Origin: Anaerolineales bacterium
Lineage (GTDB): Bacteria; Chloroflexota; Anaerolineae; Anaerolineales; Villigracilaceae
DNA length: 64,000 bases
Direction: 5' to 3'
Assembly: GCA_030583925.1 (NCBI GenBank)
Contig: CP129482.1
Coordinates: 2,170,001 to 2,234,000, forward strand
Part shown: piece by piece, positions 8,276 to 15,684 of the stretch
Position numbering within the stretch: the stretch's first letter is position 1
Layout of the letters: each line of letters starts with the position of its first letter
Translations under genes and position numbers: made by a program
Notes under the pieces: generated by a model
The model's input: only the letters and a program-made list of their open reading frames with translations
Told to the model about the DNA's origin: nothing
Database searches by the model: none

Positions 8276-9274
8276 ATGGCAAACAAAAAGAAACAGAAGG
8301 CTGCGCAAGCGCGCGCGGAACGTAACCGATGGCTGTTGTGGGGAATTTTGAGCGCGGCAATTGTCGGCGTCGTAGCATACGTTGTCCATTCGATCAATTC
8401 CTCCGAACAGGAACTCGCGCCGGGGATGGGACTCGGCGGCGTGACGTACTGTCAGGCGGTACCGAACTTCGCCTTGGAGATGGGCTACGACGCGACTGCC
8501 GTGATGAGCACGAATGAAACTCTGAAAGGGCTATTCATCTACGACCGCCCCACTCAACTGGGCGAAATGCCGTCCAACGTGTACCAACACGAAACGTGGG
8601 ATGACGCGGGTTATCTCGGCACGCCGGTCAACGACGAATTGGGGAACATCTACGTCGCGCCCGCGCCGCGCGTCAATCTGTACGATAATCCGCCGGAACA
8701 ACAGAACAGCGTGTTCAAAGTGGACACCGACACCGGCGTAATGTCGGAGTTTGTCAAACTGACCGCCCCCGCGCCGATGCCGCCCGAAAATCCGTTTGGC
8801 ATTATCGGGCTGGCGTACGATTGCGATACGCGCAGTTTGTACGCCGCTTCGATTGCCGGTTCGACACGTGACAAAGAGACGGGCGTTATCTATCAGATCG
8901 ATCCGCAGACCGGCGAGATTCTCTCGCAACTCAATGGCGTTGACGCGTTCGGCATGGCGGTCTTCAACCGCACGCTGGGCAAACGTTTGTATTTCGGCTT
9001 GGCGCGCAAATCGGAGGTCTGGTCGGTGGCGCTGGGCAACGATGGAAAGTTTCGCGGGGAACCGCGCTTCGAGTTTTCGATGGCGGGTTGGGGCTCAGAG
9101 GGCGACGAAAAAGCGAGGCGCATCGCCTTCCGCAAATCGGATGAGATGATCCTGCGCGGCACGCAGTTCAATTACAATTTGATCGCCGGCAGTGAGCGTT
9201 TGCAGACGGATTATCAGTTGCATTACGATCCGACGCAGGATATTTGGCTGCGAGTTGACGACGCGCAACAATAA
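8276..9274 (+). CDS. Membrane-anchored, probably beta-propeller protein
   Basis: 332 residues: a Lys/Arg-rich cytoplasmic N-terminus, one membrane segment at about 18-41, then a large extracytoplasmic domain. That domain has repeated strand patterns such as 'NSVFKVDTDTGVMSEF', 'GVIYQIDPQTGEIL' and 'SEVWSVALGNDGKF', which look like blades of an NHL- or SMP-type propeller. No enzymatic motif is seen. Function unknown; a binding or scaffold role is a guess. It follows the large lipoprotein and may share its message. Confidence 0.7.
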   Translation: MANKKKQKAAQARAERNRWLLWGILSAAIVGVVAYVVHSINSSEQELAPGMGLGGVTYCQAVPNFALEMGYDATAVMSTNETLKGLFIYDRPTQLGEMPSNVYQHETWDDAGYLGTPVNDELGNIYVAPAPRVNLYDNPPEQQNSVFKVDTDTGVMSEFVKLTAPAPMPPENPFGIIGLAYDCDTRSLYAASIAGSTRDKETGVIYQIDPQTGEILSQLNGVDAFGMAVFNRTLGKRLYFGLARKSEVWSVALGNDGKFRGEPRFEFSMAGWGSEGDEKARRIAFRKSDEMILRGTQFNYNLIAGSERLQTDYQLHYDPTQDIWLRVDDAQQ

Positions 9275-9359
9275 TAAATGTTCAAGCGACAGTTGCCCTG
9301 TCGCCTGACTTGGCTTGAGGCGGCGCAACTGCATCAAGAACCGTGAAGGAGATTTTTCC

Positions 9360-9728
9360 ATGAGCCCAATCCGCATGTCGCAAATCGAAAACTCGGTCCG
9401 CACCGTGATGGAATTCAACGACGCGTTCAATCGTCACGACGTTCAGGGGATGATGCAATTGGCGAGCGACGACACCGTCTTCGAGAACACGCATCCCTCT
9501 CCGGACGGGACAACCTTTTCAGGCAAGGAAGCGGTGACGCAATTTTGGAGCGACTTCTTCCGCGCTGCGCCGAACGCCCACATCGAGATCGAGGAGATTT
9601 TCGGCATGGGAAACCGTTGTATGATGCGTTGGAAATATTCGTGGGGCGACGGTCATGTCCGCGGGGTGGATGTGTTCAAGTTGAAGGACGGCTTGATCGC
9701 GGAGAAGTTATCGTATGTGAAGGGGTAA
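9360..9728 (+). CDS. SnoaL/NTF2-like protein
   Basis: 122 residues with the pattern of the NTF2-like cone fold: an N-terminal helix ('VMEFNDAFNRHDVQGMMQL'), then 'DDTVFENTHPSPDGTTFSG' and a beta-rich C-terminus ending 'DVFKLKDGLIAEKLSYVKG'. SnoaL-like proteins include isomerases, hydrolases and binding proteins, so the function cannot be set. The ATG at 9360 follows GAAGGAGA. It is the last ordinary gene before the integron-like region. Confidence 0.8.
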   Translation: MSPIRMSQIENSVRTVMEFNDAFNRHDVQGMMQLASDDTVFENTHPSPDGTTFSGKEAVTQFWSDFFRAAPNAHIEIEEIFGMGNRCMMRWKYSWGDGHVRGVDVFKLKDGLIAEKLSYVKG

Positions 9729-9865
9729 AGAGCGAGAGACTGGAGATTAGAGACTGGATAATTGGTAATTAAGGGTCTAGGGGGGATTTGACCCCACTTC
9801 GCTACGCTACGGGGGCGCAAGCAGCGGCTAAACCGCCGCGTTGGCTGCGAAGCGCGTGAGTGTAG

Positions 9866-10124
9866 ATCTAGGTTTATTTTTAAAACGCGCCGATACAAAA
9901 ATAATATCGCGCTTAATGCCTGTGTTTGCGTGGAAGTTGAAACATTTTTATCCGATGAATTGTTTGATTTCCGGCACACCTATTTCTTTGGGGTGGCGTT
10001 TGCCATGATGAAGGATGTAGCGTTTGATCCATTCGATATGGGTTTGTTCGGTGCGGTAGGAGTAATGCTTGGTGCGGATGGCATCAGAGATGAGTTGCAG
10101 GAGTTTCGGGGGTTGGGTTTGCAT
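9866..10124 (-). pseudogene. Truncated, frameshifted integron-type integrase (N-terminal SAM-like domain)
   Basis: Read on the minus strand from ATG 10124, 58 codons give a clear phage-integrase N-terminal SAM-like segment with 'AIRTKHYSYRTEQTHIEWIK' and 'HHGKRHPKEIG', ending at a stop at 9948. A second frame then continues the same domain: 'STSTQTQALSAILFLYRRV' up to about 9866, where homology stops. A short deletion therefore broke the frame, and the whole catalytic domain with the Arg-His-Arg-Tyr residues is missing: about 85 of some 320 codons remain. This segment is typical of integron (IntI) and related XerC-like recombinases. The divergent promoter and cassette-like genes beside it favour IntI. 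Confidence 0.8.
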
Positions 10125-10127
10125 GTG

Positions 10128-10156
10128 TTGACCGTGACAAGGTGAGATTGTATAAT
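10128..10156 (+). promoter_or_regulatory. Near-consensus promoter, likely integron cassette promoter (Pc)
   Basis: TTGACC (10128-10133), a 17-base spacer and TATAAT (10151-10156) form a strong sigma-70-type promoter. It starts 4 bases from the integrase fragment's ATG and points away from it into the cassette-like genes. This is where an integron places its cassette promoter. Confidence 0.75.
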
Positions 10157-10179
10157 GCGTTTTGTTGATTTTAACCTAA

Positions 10180-10218
10180 TCCGCCTAAACGCCCAAACGA
10201 TTTAGGAGATTAGGCGGA
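10180..10218. repeat. Inverted repeat, possible attI or old attC remnant
   Basis: TCCGCCTAA (10180-10188) pairs exactly with TTAGGCGGA (10210-10218). The arms contain CGCCTAA/TTAGGCG, similar to attC simple sites. It lies between the candidate Pc promoter and the first cassette-like gene, where attI would be expected. I cannot place a recombination point. Confidence 0.4.
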
Positions 10219-10294
10219 CGTTTCCATCCAAAGGAATTTGGTGTTGCGTCCGCATAAACTCTAGTTCGGTGGCTTGTCCGCAAAGGAGCACAAC

Positions 10295-10528
10295 ATGAAT
10301 GATCTTGAATTTTTGAAGGAATTGCGCGATAATGTTGTCAAAGGTAAAAGCGATATAGCTCGGCATGAAATGGCTTTGAAGATGATTGATGATTGGATTG
10401 ATGAGAAAGCCGCCGAACACCACGCGCACGCTGACGGGGCTTGTCCGCACGCCAATACAATCAATCCTTTGGGTCGCGTGTTCTGCCCCGATTGTCAGTC
10501 TCTTGTTACCGCCCCGCAGGTAACGTAA
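10295..10528 (+). CDS. Small protein with zinc-ribbon-like end (cassette 1)
   Basis: 77 residues. The N-terminal half is helical and charged ('MNDLEFLKELRDNVVKGK'). The C-terminal half has 'GACPHANTINPLGRVFCPDC', a Cys-X-His ... Cys-X-X-Cys set that could bind zinc. The ATG at 10295 follows AAAGGAG. It is the first gene after the candidate cassette promoter and is followed at once by GTTAGGC (10532-10538). An attC-like segment of about 127 bases starting at GCCGAAC (10412) would overlap the second half of this gene, so the reading frame may run into the attC. Function unknown. Confidence 0.6.
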   Translation: MNDLEFLKELRDNVVKGKSDIARHEMALKMIDDWIDEKAAEHHAHADGACPHANTINPLGRVFCPDCQSLVTAPQVT

Positions 10529-10538
10529 GCCGTTAGGC
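10412..10538. repeat. attC-like site of cassette 1
   Basis: Ends with GTTAGGC (10532-10538), a match to the attC core GTTRRRY, preceded by 'CGCAGGTAACG' shared with 12944-12954. GCCGAAC at 10412 is one base from the complementary RYYYAAC site. GGGGC near 10435 lies 80 bases before CGCAGG, the same spacing as in the other two copies. The interior is otherwise diverged, so the left boundary is tentative. Confidence 0.45.
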
Positions 10539-10598
10539 GCTTTCCGCCAAGTTAGAAAACTAATTTTTCGCCTCGTTATAACGAGAAAGGACTCTGTC

Positions 10599-11030
10599 AT
10601 GTTGAAATATCTGATTGCTGTAATTCTCATTGGACATGGTTTCATTGTGAGCGCCCAATCTGGGGGGAATTTTAGTAGTGGAAATTCTCAAATAACTAAT
10701 CCATCTTGGTTGAATTGGTTTCCGATGACTCTGGGGCGTTCATGGCTCTTAACCGTTTTCAAACTCGAAGGAACACTTGTTGATAAGATTTTTGGTCTCA
10801 TCTGGCTGGCATCAGGGCTGTGCATTGTAGCCGCCGCGCTTGGTATTCTGGGTTTCATCGTTCCGAGAGAACTCTGGCGAACACTCGCCATTTACGGTGC
10901 TTCAGGTTCACTCATAATGCTGTTACTGTATTTTCACCCGTTCTTTATTATTGGCATTCTCGTAGATGTTGCCATCTTGGTCACGCTACTCTGGACAGAC
11001 TGGCTACCAAAAACATTGATGGGTGCATAA
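10599..11030 (+). CDS. Small integral-membrane protein (cassette 2)
   Basis: 143 residues with four hydrophobic segments (about 3-17, 65-88, 95-112 and 116-132) and no charged active-site motif. The first segment could be a signal anchor. I do not recognise a family; small membrane proteins of this type are common in integron cassettes. The ATG at 10599 follows AAAGGA with good spacing. It lies between a GTTAGGC core (10532) and a GCCTAAC site (11199), as expected for a cassette gene in the orientation of Pc. Confidence 0.6.
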   Translation: MLKYLIAVILIGHGFIVSAQSGGNFSSGNSQITNPSWLNWFPMTLGRSWLLTVFKLEGTLVDKIFGLIWLASGLCIVAAALGILGFIVPRELWRTLAIYGASGSLIMLLLYFHPFFIIGILVDVAILVTLLWTDWLPKTLMGA

Positions 11031-11198
11031 CGTCAAAACACAACACAAATTTTTGGTCAGTCGAAGTTGGCTCTCAGTTATTTGCGTTTTGGCAAATCAT
11101 GTTTTTTGGTCATTACCAAAGATTAAGTTATGTGTAATAATCCTGCCAGTTTAACAGCCGTGTTTTTTTTCGGGCGGCGAGTCTTCAAGTTCAACCGC

Positions 11199-11211
11199 GC
11201 CTAACAAAGCG
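11199..11211 (+). other. Left half of an interrupted attC
   Basis: GCCTAAC (11199-11205) is an exact RYYYAAC core and is followed by AAAGCG, a common attC left-arm start. The downstream gene of an IS110-type element begins 14 bases later, so the IS appears to have split this attC. The other half is at 12843-12963. The 168 bases between cassette gene 2 and this point show no gene. Confidence 0.6.
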
Positions 11212-11224
11212 TTCTCAGAAACAG

Positions 11225-12595
11225 CTAGGTCGGGACAAGTTGTAAGCCAAATTTGGCGGCTTTCTTCTTGAGATATTTGAGTTGCTGATCTTGGTAGTGG
11301 CGCTCATACTCAGCGGCGCTCAAAGGCTCATATTCCACTTTGTACTTCAACATGCGGTACACCACCCGTGCGATCAGATGGGCAGTGGCGACTGCCGCCT
11401 GCGCTGGTCCTAAGCGTGATTTTTGTCTGCGGTAATGCACGCCAAACATACAATCGGCGCGCATCACCGAACCCGCTGCCATGCGAAAGGCTTGCCCAGC
11501 CCGATTACGGGTCTTCAAGGTGCGGCTTTGCAGAACCTTCCCACCCGAGATGTCGTTCTTGGGCGCCAGTCCCAGCCAAGAACAAAAGTGTTTTTCGTTT
11601 GGAAACTTTGACATATCCGTCCCCACTTCGATCACAATGGTCTGCGCCAGCGAAGCGCTCACCCCATGCACGGCGGTGAGATCCACGCCGCAGATGCGTT
11701 TCAGATGCTTGCGCACCTCCACCTCTTTCGGCGCATTCTTGCTGTGCGAGTGGCGTTTGTTGGATGGCAACGGCGAGAGTTCTTCATGTGCCCAATCAGG
11801 TCGAATTAATCCGTACGTTCGCTCGATCTCTGCATCACAGGCTTCGATTTGTTTTGTGTAGAAATCATATAACTCCAGCGCTTGCTTGAGGATAAACAAA
11901 TGTTCCTCCCGCCAGGTGCCTGTGAGGGCTTTGGTGATCTCCGTTTCATCCTTCTTGCAACGATAGTTCCGCAACTGCGCCAGTTTGTATGGGTCGCGTT
12001 CTCCATCCACAATCGCTCGGATGATCGTCTGTCCTGTACTTCCCGTCACGTCGCTCAACGCTTGCGACAACTGGATGTTCATTTGCAACAACGCCTTTTG
12101 CATATGCAGAATGTGCGGCGAGCGATGCTGGATCAATTGCGCTCTGTGTCTGAGCAGCGTTCGCAAGGCAACCAAGTCCGCTTCGGGTCGAAACGAACTC
12201 TCCAGCAATCCATACGCATGCAGGGTTTGGATCCATTGACAGTCCAGCACATCACTCTTGCGTCCCGGCACTCTTCTCAATGATCGTGAACTGATGAGGT
12301 GACATCGAAACTCTTGTTGTTCGAGCTCCTCAAACAATGGAATCCAGTACACACCTGTGCTTTCCATCGCAACGCTGGTTACACCATACTCTCGTAACCA
12401 CTCCCCGATGGCTTTCAAATCCGCCGTGTAACTCCCGAAGGTACGCACCAACTGAGCATCTTCTTTCCCCGTCACGCACACCACGATCTCGTGCGCTCCA
12501 ATGTCCACACCAGCCGCATTCGGGTTCACCTTGCTCATTCCCACCATCCTCCGCGCTTCCATGTCCCCCTCTTTGGGTTTGCTCAATTTGCTCAT
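11225..12595 (-). CDS. IS110-family transposase (DEDD)
   Basis: A 456-residue transposase. The N-terminal RuvC-like DEDD domain starts 'GVDIGAHEIVVCV' and includes 'AMESTGVYW' and 'GRKSDVLDCQW'. The C-terminal transposase_20 domain (from about residue 310) has 'ICGVDLTAVHGVSA', 'GLAPKNDISGG' and 'RMAAGSVMRAD', whose Ser is the likely strand-transfer residue. Length is normal and the frame is intact, so it may be active. AAGGAGG lies upstream of ATG 12595. It is oriented against the cassette genes. Confidence 0.92.
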   Translation of the reverse strand: MSKLSKPKEGDMEARRMVGMSKVNPNAAGVDIGAHEIVVCVTGKEDAQLVRTFGSYTADLKAIGEWLREYGVTSVAMESTGVYWIPLFEELEQQEFRCHLISSRSLRRVPGRKSDVLDCQWIQTLHAYGLLESSFRPEADLVALRTLLRHRAQLIQHRSPHILHMQKALLQMNIQLSQALSDVTGSTGQTIIRAIVDGERDPYKLAQLRNYRCKKDETEITKALTGTWREEHLFILKQALELYDFYTKQIEACDAEIERTYGLIRPDWAHEELSPLPSNKRHSHSKNAPKEVEVRKHLKRICGVDLTAVHGVSASLAQTIVIEVGTDMSKFPNEKHFCSWLGLAPKNDISGGKVLQSRTLKTRNRAGQAFRMAAGSVMRADCMFGVHYRRQKSRLGPAQAAVATAHLIARVVYRMLKYKVEYEPLSAAEYERHYQDQQLKYLKKKAAKFGLQLVPT

Positions 12596-12842
12596 GGGAT
12601 CCTCCTTTCCATCGCAAATGGACAGACCCGATCACTTATTTTTCATAGCTTTCTCATCGGGGTTGGCGCGCAAACCACAGACAGCGAGCGCACCACCACC
12701 AGTTGATGCATCATCGTGACCGGCAACCACGGTGCAGCCTCGGGATTTTTCTTCACCACTGCTAGATGTCCGGCTTCTTGTCTGCCCTTCGGGAGTATAC
12801 TTGCCTTGCGTCTCTGTTTCTCCTGTGAAACATGAGCCGCTC
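12596..12842 (-). ncRNA. Candidate IS110 bridge-RNA region
   Basis: About 245 bases without a convincing gene lie upstream of the IS110 transposase. IS110 elements encode a structured bridge RNA in a non-coding end, with loops that match target and donor DNA. I did not fold this segment; assignment rests on position and length only. If true, one loop should match the attC flanks at 11199-11211 and 12843 onward. Confidence 0.3.
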
Positions 12843-12963
12843 ATGCAAAGGTGCAGTGGATGGTGGGGATTCTGCCGCATTTACAAGCATTTTTCTGGCT
12901 TCGGGTTTTTTCTGCTCCCAAACAGAATCCACGCCCGCCCACACGCAGGTAACGCAAACCGTT
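12843..12963. repeat. Right half of attC, interrupted by IS1182
   Basis: Aligns with 15503-15634: both contain the exact 11-mer GGGGATTCTGC (12863-12873 and 15529-15539) and CGCAGG 79-81 bases later. It ends CGCAAACCGTT, directly abutting the IS1182 left end. Joined to the GTTAGGC at 14612 it restores CGCAAACC-GTTAGGC, close to the end of the first attC-like site at 10525-10538. Confidence 0.6.
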
Positions 12964-14611
12964 GAAACTGTCGAAAAAGTGGGAAAATAGAATAACGAAG
13001 AGACAACTGGAGGAGTCGATGGCCAGATACAAACCATACAAGTACGATCAAATGGTTATGGTTCCCATTTCGTTTCAGAACCAACTCACACCCGGCACCT
13101 TCGAACATACTCTCAATGAACTGGTTGAACACCACATGGATCTTTCGGTCTTCGAAGCGCGTTATCAGAACGACAACAGCGGCGCCAGAGCCATCCATCC
13201 CAAGCTTTTGCTCAAAGTAATCCTGTTTGCGTATTCGAGGGGAATGCTCAGTTCGCGGCAGATCGAACGGGCTTGTAGCGAGAACATCGTCTTCATGGCG
13301 CTCAGTGGCGGCTACCGTCCAGACCACAGCCCCCTGGCCCATTTTGTTTCTTCTTTGCAGAAAGAGATCGGGACTGTCTTTGGAAACATCCTGCTGGTCT
13401 GCGATGAAATGGATCTGTTAGGCGGAACACATTTCAGTCTGGACGGCGTCAAGTTGCCCTCCAATGCTTCCAAAGAATGGAGCGGGACATTCAAAGAATG
13501 GAAGAAGAAACCGGACAAACTTCAGGTGAAACTGCAAGAGGTGATCAAAGAACATATCCGTCAGGATGGCTTGTCGAGTTCTAAGACGGAGAGACATCCA
13601 CAACAGGAAAAACGCTTGCCGCATCAGGCGCAACGCTTGAACAAGTTTTTGGAGGAAGAGAAACCCAAGATCGGGAAGGGTCGGAAAGAGATCCAAAGCA
13701 ACGTGACCGATAACCAAACGGCAAAGATGCCCACTTCGCATGGCGTCATCCAGGGCTACAACGCACAGGCGTTCGTAGACAGCAAGCATCAGGTCATTGT
13801 GCAAGCCGAGACGTTTGCCAGCCAAGATCACGACAATCTGGCTCCCATGCTGACGGGAGCCAAAAAGAACATGCAGGGCATTGGTAAGGCAGCAGACTAT
13901 TTCAAGGGCAGACAGTTCACTGCGGACAGCAATTATTACAGCCTTGCCAATCTGGCGCTCTGTCAGGCGGAAGGCTTGGATGCTTATATCCCCGACATGC
14001 AGTTCCGCAAACGTGATCCACACTTCTCCGAACAACACAGATTCAAGGATGGCATTCATCCTAGAAGGCGATTGGCGAAAAGAGAAAAGACCTTTACAAC
14101 CGCCGACTTCATCTTCGATGCATCAAAACAGGTCTATCGCTGTCCGCAGGGCAAGGTCCTGAAACGCGGCGCTCGCAACCAACGCAACCATTACCGGGTT
14201 TATGACATTTATCGCGCCCGCCTGAAAGATTGTGCCAACTGCCAGGTCAGGCCCCGATGTTTGAGCAAACCCAATACACCGCGCAGGTATTTGTCGATTG
14301 AAGTAGGTTGTCAATCGCCCAGTCTGATCGAACAGATGAAAGCCAGGATCGATACTCTTCAAGGCAGACAGATCTACGCCAGGCGACTGGCGATCGTTGA
14401 GCCGGTCTTTGCCAATATCCGTGTCCAAAAACGCTTGGACCACTTTACCTTGCGCTCAAAAACCAAGGTGGATGTGCAATGGAAGTTGTTTCCCTCGTCC
14501 ACAATATTGGTAAAATCCATCAGTATGGTACGGTTCCTTGAAGATATTCAATCAGCCAACTTGATCGAGAGATTGCTTATTTTCACCCATCTCGAGTTTT
14601 TCGACAGTCTC
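12964..14611 (+). mobile_element. IS1182-family insertion sequence
   Basis: 1648 bases bounded by imperfect terminal inverted repeats: GAAACTGTCGAAAAA at 12964-12978 and its complement with one mismatch at 14597-14611. The flanks are GTT on the left (12961-12963) and GTT on the right (14612-14614), a possible 3-bp duplication of the attC core GTTAGGC. One transposase gene, now frameshifted near its end. Confidence 0.85.
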
Positions 14612-14668
14612 GTTAGGCGGCTTCGCCAACATTTCCTGCCATACCTAAAAAGAATGATCAGACAATAA
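13019..14668 (+). CDS. IS1182-family transposase, C-terminus frameshifted
   Basis: An N-terminal DUF772-type domain ('HPKLLLKVILFAYSRG', 'RQIERACSENI') is followed by a DDE domain ('HFSLDGVKLPS', 'GYNAQAFVD', 'FTADSNYYS') and a Cys cluster ('CANCQVRPRC'). ATG 13019 follows GGAGG. The family's usual end is found in the +1 frame: after 'KVDVQWKLF' the shifted frame reads 'LVHNIGKIHQYGTVP' and stops at 14541. A one-base loss in the T/C run at about 14489-14493 therefore sends the present frame through the right inverted repeat and into the attC, stopping only at 14668. The last 57 or so residues are aberrant. It could be inactive, or a base error in the assembly. Confidence 0.85.
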   Translation: MARYKPYKYDQMVMVPISFQNQLTPGTFEHTLNELVEHHMDLSVFEARYQNDNSGARAIHPKLLLKVILFAYSRGMLSSRQIERACSENIVFMALSGGYRPDHSPLAHFVSSLQKEIGTVFGNILLVCDEMDLLGGTHFSLDGVKLPSNASKEWSGTFKEWKKKPDKLQVKLQEVIKEHIRQDGLSSSKTERHPQQEKRLPHQAQRLNKFLEEEKPKIGKGRKEIQSNVTDNQTAKMPTSHGVIQGYNAQAFVDSKHQVIVQAETFASQDHDNLAPMLTGAKKNMQGIGKAADYFKGRQFTADSNYYSLANLALCQAEGLDAYIPDMQFRKRDPHFSEQHRFKDGIHPRRRLAKREKTFTTADFIFDASKQVYRCPQGKVLKRGARNQRNHYRVYDIYRARLKDCANCQVRPRCLSKPNTPRRYLSIEVGCQSPSLIEQMKARIDTLQGRQIYARRLAIVEPVFANIRVQKRLDHFTLRSKTKVDVQWKLFPSSTILVKSISMVRFLEDIQSANLIERLLIFTHLEFFDSLVRRLRQHFLPYLKRMIRQ

Positions 14669-14690
14669 CCAAGAAGGGGTAAAATAAAAC

Positions 14691-15167
14691 ATGGTGCGAT
14701 TAGTTCCAATGACAGAGAGTGAATTCCAGATTTATCTCAAACACTCTATTGAAAGTTATGCTCAAGAGCATGTCAAAGCAGGCAATTGGGACTCTTCAGA
14801 TGCTCTTCAGAAAGCCGAAAAAGAGTTTCTTCAACTTCTTCCAGAGGGCGTAGCATCCAAAGAACAACATCTCTTGTCAAGTGAAGATAGCCATACTGGC
14901 TTGAAGGTCGGGTTGATTTGGTTTGCCGAGAAACGCCAAGGATCGCGCCCATCTGCTTTCATCTACGACTTCCTGATTTACGAAGAATATCGAAAGAAAG
15001 GCTACGGCAAGCAAACTTTAGCAGCGCTGGAAGAAAAAGTAAAGGAATTAGGTATAGAAACAATTTCACTTCATGCGTTTGGTCACAATCAAGCCGCCAT
15101 AAGTTTGTACCAAAAGGCAGGATACGAAATAACCAACCTTCATATGGCAAAGAAAGTGAGCGTTTAG
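14691..15167 (+). CDS. GNAT-family N-acetyltransferase (cassette 3)
   Basis: 158 residues with the GNAT fold in the second half. Strand 4 'AFIYDFLIYEEYRKKGYGKQ' carries the acetyl-CoA binding pattern (R-x-x-G-x-G), and 'LHAFGHNQAAISLYQKAGY' is the typical GNAT end. The first half has a long helix with many acidic and amide residues. The substrate is unknown. ATG 14691 follows AAGGGGT. It begins 79 bases after the reconstructed GTTAGGC core and has the size and orientation of an integron cassette gene. Confidence 0.85.
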   Translation: MVRLVPMTESEFQIYLKHSIESYAQEHVKAGNWDSSDALQKAEKEFLQLLPEGVASKEQHLLSSEDSHTGLKVGLIWFAEKRQGSRPSAFIYDFLIYEEYRKKGYGKQTLAALEEKVKELGIETISLHAFGHNQAAISLYQKAGYEITNLHMAKKVSV

Positions 15168-15478
15168 AGCAAACGCCGCCCACCGATAAACAGTAGCGTC
15201 AAAGGGAAAATGAAAAAATGGATCAAAAAAGACCCTTCGCCGTGGAAACGGGCGTCGGTTCTTTCCTTTTTGGGAGGATTTTGAAGCCTCTCCCCATCCA
15301 ATTTTCCAGCCAGAGACAGAGCGCCATCACCGCCCTCGTTCCATTTTTTTAGGGCGGGGTTCTCTCGCCAAGCGGGAAGGCGTCTGGTATTACTCGATCT
15401 GGTGGAGCGCAGAACTTCTGCCTCGCTGGCCAATCGGCGTGGATACATCGGGTTGAAGACAATGCGGGTCAGATTCAT
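15164..15478 (-). CDS. Uncertain reverse-strand ORF
   Basis: 104 codons preceded by a strong AGGAGGGG nine to ten bases before the ATG at 15478. The product is Arg/Asn rich in its first half and ends in a short hydrophobic stretch ('FFIFPLTLLFIGG'). No family is recognised. It overlaps the end of the acetyltransferase gene by 4 bases in the opposite direction. It may be a reverse-oriented cassette gene or simply an open frame within cassette 3' DNA. Confidence 0.25.
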   Translation of the reverse strand: MNLTRIVFNPMYPRRLASEAEVLRSTRSSNTRRLPAWRENPALKKWNEGGDGALSLAGKLDGERLQNPPKKERTDARFHGEGSFLIHFFIFPLTLLFIGGRRLL

Positions 15479-15502
15479 GTTTCACGCCCCTCCTGTTCAT
15501 TC

Positions 15503-15634
15503 TAGTAACAAAGCGCGCTGTAGATAGCGGGGATTCTGCACCTTCAAGTGGCATTTTCCGCGCTTCAAGTTTATACTGATCCCAAGTGAAACGCTCGCTT
15601 GCCTACGCGCAGGCACCGCAAAAACCTACACGGC
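15503..15634. repeat. attC-like site 3, degenerate
   Basis: Begins with TAACAAAGCGCGC (15506-15518), carries GGGGATTCTGC (15529-15539) and CGCAGG (15608-15613) as in 12843-12963, and ends in CCGCAAAAACC where an attC would reach GTTAGGC. The right core has decayed to CCTACACGGC. It lies between the acetyltransferase and methyltransferase cassettes. Confidence 0.5.
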
Positions 15635-15684
15635 TTATCCCTTAAAGCGCATTTATCAAAAACTGTAAAAGAATGGAATAGGCA

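Larger units (their letters stand above)
11212..12842 (-). mobile_element. IS110-family element inserted in attC
   Basis: Contains one IS110-type transposase gene and about 245 bases of non-coding DNA upstream of it. Ends are inferred: the left from the GCCTAACAAAGCG attC start, the right from alignment of 12843 onward with the attC-like repeat at 15503. No terminal inverted repeats are obvious, which is normal for IS110. Boundaries are good to perhaps 15 bases. CATGAGCCGCTCATG at 12829-12843 is a palindrome at the right edge. Confidence 0.65.

Noticed and set aside
9930..10145. Plus-strand open frame of 71 codons
   Set aside because: It is the antisense of the integrase fragment, whose minus-strand reading has clear integrase motifs; the plus product has no such features.
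11027..11130. Additional attC between GCATAAC (11027) and GTTATGT (11124)
   Set aside because: Cores do not match RYYYAAC/GTTRRRY and the interior shows no convincing pairing.
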